DNA from: Crocinitomicaceae bacterium | GTDB lineage: Bacteria > Bacteroidota > Bacteroidia > Flavobacteriales_D > Crocinitomicaceae | Direction of reading: 5' to 3' | NCBI GenBank assembly: GCA_030830785.1 | Contig: JAURMI010000006.1 | Coordinates: forward strand, 62,001-126,000 | Length of the DNA stretch: 64,000 nucleotides | Shown: in pieces, positions 58,034 through 64,000 of the stretch | How positions within the stretch are numbered: position 1 is the stretch's first letter | Layout: every line of letters starts with the position of its first letter | Position numbers and translations under genes: made by a program | Notes under the pieces: model-generated | What the model saw: the letters and a program-made list of their open reading frames with translations, nothing else | The model's database searches: none | Told to the model about the DNA's origin: nothing

Positions 58034-58657
58034 TTATTGCCGATTCAAGTTGCCCGCTTTCCATTCTTGAACCAGTTTGGACCAAGCATATGGATTTAGC
58101 AAATTATTTTGTGGCAATTGTCCTGTAGTGTAAAGTTTGGTGTTTTGTTGCTTATTAAGCGCACCATAAGCCAATGAAGCATCGGCATCAAGGCGCGCTG
58201 CAACAAAGGCCAAAGATTCACCGCTTAGTTCTCTTTGTGCTCTTCTGATATCATCCTGGTAAGGACTCATATTGACAAAATGCTGGGCAAATGCTTCTTT
58301 ATTAGGCCATGGGTAAACCCGTATATCGGGAATTGTCAGTGTATCCCTGCTCAGCATATGAATAATGCTGTAACGATTATCTACTAGCGTATCAGGCACC
58401 CTAAAAAAGCTTGATTTATAGCCTTTTCTTGAGAACATTAAGGTGTCCGATGGCTGACATACAATTGAAAAAAAACCATAACCATCAGAGATCACACCTT
58501 TTTTTAGCGATACATTGTATACATTGGTATAGGGCAATTCGTATGCGTCTTCATTGACAACAACTCCAGATAGTTGAATAATCTTATCATTTGTGATTTG
58601 GGCATTGAGTTGTAAACAGTAAAAAATACCTATTAAGAAGAAGACTAATTGTTTCAC
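58034..58657 (-). CDS. Exported protein with carboxypeptidase-regulatory-like domain
   Basis: A 207-residue protein starting with GTG and a signal peptide (F-F-L-I-G-I-F-Y-C-L-Q-L-N-A-Q). The next 75 residues form the beta-sandwich seen at the N-terminus of SusC-type receptors: L-S-G-V-V-V-N-E-D, L-P-Y-T-N-V-Y-N and S-D-G-Y-G-F-F-S-I. The rest is helical (about 120-207). No receptor gene is next to it, so its role is unclear. Convergent with lhgO. Confidence 0.82.
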   Translation of the reverse strand: MKQLVFFLIGIFYCLQLNAQITNDKIIQLSGVVVNEDAYELPYTNVYNVSLKKGVISDGYGFFSIVCQPSDTLMFSRKGYKSSFFRVPDTLVDNRYSIIHMLSRDTLTIPDIRVYPWPNKEAFAQHFVNMSPYQDDIRRAQRELSGESLAFVAARLDADASLAYGALNKQQNTKLYTTGQLPQNNLLNPYAWSKLVQEWKAGNLNRQ

Positions 58658-58724
58658 GCTATAAATTTACAAATTACATGACGATTCAGTATTGTTTTGG
58701 TAACTGAATGGCAAATATTATTGT

Positions 58725-60230
<1,506 letters not shown>

Positions 60231-60258
60231 ACAATCAATTAAATTATATTTTTTATCA

Positions 60259-62217
60259 ATGAAAAACAATCTTTTTTTCGTCATAGTCATCTTGGTTGCA
60301 CAAACGGTTTACTCCCAAAAAGAACCGGTTGTCATGACCATCAATAACAAACCAGTTACGCAATCGGAATTTCTTCAAATTTATACTAAGAACAATCCTA
60401 ATCCTAGTTATGATAAGGATACATTGGATGCTTATATGAAATTGTTTGAAATTTTTAAGTTAAAAGTAGCGGAAGCTGAGGCCTTGGGTTATGATACTTT
60501 ACCAAGATTGAAAAAAGAATTAGAAGGTTACAAAAAACAATTGGCACTACCATATTTAATTGATGAAGTGCAAAACGCAGAAATGGTTTTGGAGGCATAT
60601 AACCGAACTGCAAATGAGGTGCGTTGTTCGCACATACTGATAAAATTAGACCCAAACGCAAGTCCAAAAGACACTTTGGCTGCTTACGAGCGTATTCTCG
60701 GGCTTAAAGCAAGAATTGAAAAAGGAGAAGATTTTGCTTCAGTTGCTAGATCCAAAATGGGATCAGAAGACCCTTCGGTTGTCAATAATGGAGGTGACTT
60801 GGGATACTTCACTGCTTTTCAAATGGTATTTCCCTTTGAAGATAAAGCCTACAAAACTCCAGTTGGTAGTATTTCAGATCCATTTAGGACGCGTTTTGGT
60901 TATCATATTTTAAAAGTAGTGGACAAGCGACCGGCAAGAGGAACTATAAAGGTAGCACATCTTATGATAGCCACGGGACGCGAAGCCAGTAATGAAACAA
61001 GGCAAATTGCAGAGAAAAAAATAAATGAAATCTACGATAGCCTTATGATTGGGGCATCTTGGGAGGCGATGGTTACAGCCTATTCTGAAGACCCAAATAG
61101 TATTAAAAGGGGAGGGGAATTACCTGCCTTTGGTTCAGGAACAAGTCAACGCATGGTATTAGAATTCGAAGATGCAGCATTTAATTTGAAAAGACCTGGG
61201 GAAATTTCTAAACCTGTAAAAACGCAATATGGTTATCATATCATTAAATTAATCGAATGGTCACCAGTGAAGTCATTTGAATCTTTAAAAAGAGAACTTC
61301 AGGCAAAAGTTAATAAGGATGAACGCGCCAAAATAACACAGGATTCATTTGTCCAAAAATTGAAAGTCCAATATCATTATGTTTACAAAGGAGATAAAAA
61401 TCTTCAAGTATTTGAAAATCAATTGGATTCTACTTTTTTTATGGGTAAATGGAAAGCCGACCAAATTAAGTCAAATAAAACGCTCTTTTCTTTGGGCGCA
61501 ACCAAATTCAAACAAAAAGAATTTGCCGCATACATGGAAAAGAATTTTAGAACAGTTCGTAAGGACAATCCGAACCTAGTCGTATCGCAATTATATAAGC
61601 AGTGGGAAAAAAGCGAAATATTGTCCTATGAGGAAGCGCTTTTACCTGCCAAATATCCCGAATATAAGGCCTTGTTACAAGAATACCACGATGGTATAAT
61701 ATTATATGAAATTATGCAAGATCAGGTATGGAATAAAGCAGTTAAAGATACAGCTGGTTTAAGGTCATTTTTTGATCTAAATAAGAAGAATTATGTGTGG
61801 TCTAAAAGATTAGATGCAACTGTTTATGAGTGCAAAGACGAGCATGTTGCCGTGCAAGTATATGGAATGCTCGTACAATCTGATTCAGTTGATTCACAAG
61901 ATGTTTTAGCGATTATAAATGAAGATTCTGAACTCAATTTGAAAGTGCGCGAAAATAAATTTGAAATTGCCTCAACGCCATATTTAAATAATTTGGAATT
62001 TACACTTGGATTAAATCCAGTCTACTCCTTTGAAGGTAAATGGTACGTGGTGCAGGTTGACTCTATTCTCGAACCATCTGAAAAACAATTTGTCGATGCC
62101 AAAGGCATGGCTACTTCAGATTTTCAAATGTATTTAGAGAAAAAGTGGCTAGAGGCGTTACGTTTAAAGCATAAGATCGTCATAAATAGTGAGGTTTTAT
62201 ATCAAATTGGCGAGTAA
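60259..62217 (+). CDS. Periplasmic peptidyl-prolyl isomerase with two parvulin domains
   Basis: A 652-residue exported foldase with a signal peptide ending V-Y-S-Q. Two PpiC (parvulin) domains are recognised at about 115-225 (V-R-C-S-H-I-L-I-K then F-R-T-R-F-G-Y-H-I-L-K-V) and 230-335 (I-K-V-A-H-L-M-I-A then Y-G-Y-H-I-I-K-L). The C-terminal half is unassigned. It probably assists outer-membrane protein folding in the SurA manner. The following gene, also parvulin-type, starts on its last base. Confidence 0.9.
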   Translation: MKNNLFFVIVILVAQTVYSQKEPVVMTINNKPVTQSEFLQIYTKNNPNPSYDKDTLDAYMKLFEIFKLKVAEAEALGYDTLPRLKKELEGYKKQLALPYLIDEVQNAEMVLEAYNRTANEVRCSHILIKLDPNASPKDTLAAYERILGLKARIEKGEDFASVARSKMGSEDPSVVNNGGDLGYFTAFQMVFPFEDKAYKTPVGSISDPFRTRFGYHILKVVDKRPARGTIKVAHLMIATGREASNETRQIAEKKINEIYDSLMIGASWEAMVTAYSEDPNSIKRGGELPAFGSGTSQRMVLEFEDAAFNLKRPGEISKPVKTQYGYHIIKLIEWSPVKSFESLKRELQAKVNKDERAKITQDSFVQKLKVQYHYVYKGDKNLQVFENQLDSTFFMGKWKADQIKSNKTLFSLGATKFKQKEFAAYMEKNFRTVRKDNPNLVVSQLYKQWEKSEILSYEEALLPAKYPEYKALLQEYHDGIILYEIMQDQVWNKAVKDTAGLRSFFDLNKKNYVWSKRLDATVYECKDEHVAVQVYGMLVQSDSVDSQDVLAIINEDSELNLKVRENKFEIASTPYLNNLEFTLGLNPVYSFEGKWYVVQVDSILEPSEKQFVDAKGMATSDFQMYLEKKWLEALRLKHKIVINSEVLYQIGE

Positions 62218-63569
62218 TGCTAAAAAACAGGGCTTTTTATCTTTTAGTAATTTTCTTAAATTTTGGTTCTTTTCAAGCTCAAAGGCTTGTTAATCAGATT
62301 GTTGCCCAAGTCGGAGACAACATAATACTATGGTCTGACATTGAAACACAGCGCTTACAACTACCCGAAAAGGAACGCGGTCAAGACGGGAAATCATGTC
62401 AAATTTTAGAACAACTTCTTCTTGAAGAATTGCTCGTTAATCAAGCCTTGATTGATAGTTTAGAAGTGTCCGATGAACAAGTGGATGCGGAAATGGAAAA
62501 TCGTTTGCGCATTATGGAAGGCAAGATGGGGGGGAGAGAAAATCTAGAAAGCTTTTATGGTAAATCAACCATAGCCATTAAAGAAGAATTTCGGGTAATT
62601 ATCAAAAATAAAATGCTCGCTCAAGAGATGCAACGCAAAATAACTGGAGATGTATCAGTTACGCCAAAGGAAGTAGCAGCGTTTTTTGACAAATTACCAA
62701 AAGATTCCATTCCATTTATTAATATGAAGCTCAGTTTTCAGCAGATTGTCCAATTTCCAGAGCTCACAGCGGCAGATAAAAAACTCGCCTTCGATCAATT
62801 GGTAGATATTAGAAAACAAATTGTAAGTGGTTCTAGAACTTTTGAGTCTATGGCAAGATTAAAATCTATGGATCCAGGATCTGCTAGTCAGGGCGGCAAA
62901 ATTGTTGCTAGTAAAGGAATGATGGTACCTCAATTTGAAGCAGTGGTTTTTGATTTAAAACCTGGCGAAGTTTCTGAAATTGTTGAAACAATGTATGGAT
63001 ATCATATCATTAAACTTGTTTCCCGTAAAGGAGATGAATACACTTGCTTGCATATATTAATCATGCCAGAATACAATTCTGAGAATATTTCCAAAGCCTC
63101 TGCCCGAATTGATAGTTGCTATCAAAGCTTAAGTAGAAATGAGATTACTTGGGACGAGGCTGTTTTGCGTTATTCCAATGATGATGCTACTAGACAAAAT
63201 AAAGGTGTGATTACCAATCCCTATACCCTGGACATTTATTGGGATATGGAACAGCTAAATGAAATTGATCAGCAAATTTATTTATTAACTGATGCCTTGG
63301 AAAATGGAGGCGTTTCCATTCCTTCTTTATATACTGATATCTACGAACGCAAACAAGGTATTCGGATAGTCCGGCTCCAAAACCGTGTTGAGGCACATAA
63401 GGCAAATTTAGAACAAGACTATGCTTTAATTAAACTTGCAGCCGAAAATGACAAAAAGCAACGAATTCTCGATCAGTGGACCCAATCGAAAATTCCAAAT
63501 GCCTATATTCGAATAGATACACAATTCGAGGATTGTAATTTTCGTGTCAATTGGATTCAAACACCATGA
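62217..63569 (+). CDS. SurA-like periplasmic chaperone/peptidyl-prolyl isomerase
   Basis: A 450-residue exported protein with signal peptide (L-L-V-I-F-L-N-F-G-S-F-Q-A-Q) and SurA N-terminal domain (V-N-Q-I-V-A-Q-V-G-D-N-I-I-L-W-S-D-I-E). A parvulin domain (about 170-280: M-Y-G-Y-H-I-I-K-L) follows, with a second more degenerate region after C-L-H-I-L-I-M-P. It likely escorts outer-membrane proteins. The stop of the previous gene overlaps its ATG. MoxR begins seven bases downstream. Confidence 0.88.
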   Translation: MLKNRAFYLLVIFLNFGSFQAQRLVNQIVAQVGDNIILWSDIETQRLQLPEKERGQDGKSCQILEQLLLEELLVNQALIDSLEVSDEQVDAEMENRLRIMEGKMGGRENLESFYGKSTIAIKEEFRVIIKNKMLAQEMQRKITGDVSVTPKEVAAFFDKLPKDSIPFINMKLSFQQIVQFPELTAADKKLAFDQLVDIRKQIVSGSRTFESMARLKSMDPGSASQGGKIVASKGMMVPQFEAVVFDLKPGEVSEIVETMYGYHIIKLVSRKGDEYTCLHILIMPEYNSENISKASARIDSCYQSLSRNEITWDEAVLRYSNDDATRQNKGVITNPYTLDIYWDMEQLNEIDQQIYLLTDALENGGVSIPSLYTDIYERKQGIRIVRLQNRVEAHKANLEQDYALIKLAAENDKKQRILDQWTQSKIPNAYIRIDTQFEDCNFRVNWIQTP

Positions 63570-63575
63570 TTTATT

Positions 63576-64000
63576 ATGAATGATAAAGAACAATTAGATC
63601 AACTTGTTTTAGATTATAAAGCACTAAAAAATGAAATCCATAAGGTAATTGTGGGTCAAGAGGAGGTTATTGACCAAGTGCTTATAGGCATATTTTCAAG
63701 ATCACATTGTCTGCTAGTCGGGGTTCCAGGATTGGCAAAGACATTGCTTGTTAATACGATTGCCCAAAGTCTTGGTCTATCATTTAATCGTATTCAGTTT
63801 ACTCCAGATCTAATGCCCTCCGATATAATTGGTTCTGAGATTTTAGATGAATCAAAACAATTTAGGTTTCTCAAGGGGCCCGTTTTTGCCAATATGATAT
63901 TAGCAGATGAAATCAATCGTACGCCGCCAAAAACTCAAGCTGCACTATTGGAAGCCATGCAAGAGAGAGCAGTAACTGCGGCCGGAAAGACTTACAGCCT
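63576..64000 (+). CDS. MoxR-type AAA+ ATPase (5' part only)
   Basis: The frame opens at the ATG at 63576 and runs off the window, giving 141 residues. It reads [15 protein letters not shown], then the Walker A region G-V-P-G-L-A-K-T and the Walker [21 protein letters not shown], the MoxR hallmark. Relatives assemble or activate metal or solute-binding proteins and usually have a VWA-domain partner downstream, here outside the window. The gene follows surA by seven bases. Confidence 0.9.
   Translation, partial: MNDKEQLDQLVLDYKALKNEIHKVIVGQEEVIDQVLIGIFSRSHCLLVGVPGLAKTLLVNTIAQSLGLSFNRIQFTPDLMPSDIIGSEILDESKQFRFLKGPVFANMILADEINRTPPKTQAALLEAMQERAVTAAGKTYS

Overview
The window looks like the chromosome of a low-GC member of the Bacteroidota, most likely a Flavobacteriales-type free-living bacterium. 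Five things suggest this. Two secreted proteins end in type IX secretion (Por) sorting tails. Many genes are preceded by the phylum's TAnnTTTG -7 box rather than a Shine-Dalgarno site. There is a TonB-dependent receptor. Small families typical of the phylum are present (TIGR03643/DUF2805, DUF2256, DUF6132). Several gene orders, such as hpt-adk-obgE and rpsF-rpsR-rplI, are familiar from it. No mobile element, prophage, tRNA, rRNA or CRISPR array was seen. Genes are packed tightly and no gene-free stretch exceeds 300 bases.

Layout. 1-5866: dapF, a GNAT acetyltransferase, mltG, a glycosylasparaginase and a GH2 beta-mannosidase, overlapping or abutting. 5851-8371: the divergent small pair DUF2256 and TIGR03643, then a TonB-dependent receptor. 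8385-12673: trpS, a PlsC-type acyltransferase, gatC, a glycosyltransferase, trmB and an unknown gene. 12674-18765: two tandem POT peptide transporters, tcdA, and an Omp28-like type IX cargo. 18818-23043: purK divergent from hpt-adk-obgE-PAP2-crcB. 22951-26271: a leftward three-gene photolyase operon (SDR, FAD-domain photolyase homologue, cryptochrome/photolyase) whose end overlaps crcB on the opposite strand. 26399-31512: ACMSD-like amidohydrolase, GNAT, subtilase with type IX tail, nitroreductase, pirin. 31623-33491: fused SpmA-SpmB-like membrane protein and a 25-residue-repeat protein. 33502-38706: pdhC-pdhA, lgt-trhO, dapD. 38819-40084: MFS transporter. 40098-43991: a leftward operon of a pentose-phosphate epimerase-CBS fusion, DAHP synthase, a KdsC-like phosphatase and a saccharopine dehydrogenase-like protein. 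44011-44108: the small SRP RNA (ffs), recognised from its sequence and fold. 44136-45483: an acidic unknown protein, then a DUF6132-rhodanese-rhodanese cassette. 45542-49527: a DPP-IV-type peptidase, a DUF2461 protein and the rpsF-rpsR-rplI operon. 49609-56772: hldD, deoxynucleoside kinase, a secreted unknown, a GH3-family adenylase-like protein, a 32-residue membrane peptide, BI-1, folE, queD-like and mtaB. 56818-64000: lhgO, a carboxypeptidase-regulatory-like protein, guaB, two parvulin-type foldases and the start of a MoxR ATPase.

The genes are mainly housekeeping: lysine/peptidoglycan precursors (dapF, dapD, mltG), purine metabolism (purK, hpt, adk, guaB), translation and tRNA modification (trpS, gatC, trmB, tcdA, trhO, mtaB, ribosomal proteins), envelope biogenesis (lgt, hldD, KdsC-like, parvulins) and peptide use (POT transporters, DPP-IV, subtilase).

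The most interesting non-routine items are the light-related photolyase set with its small-protein partners, the epimerase-CBS fusion inside a KDO/DAHP-type operon, the secreted pair that could dismantle the N-glycan core, the repeat protein behind the SpmAB-like fusion, and the promoter-start geometry suggesting that several genes are leaderless. The position of the ffs RNA 5' end calibrates that geometry.
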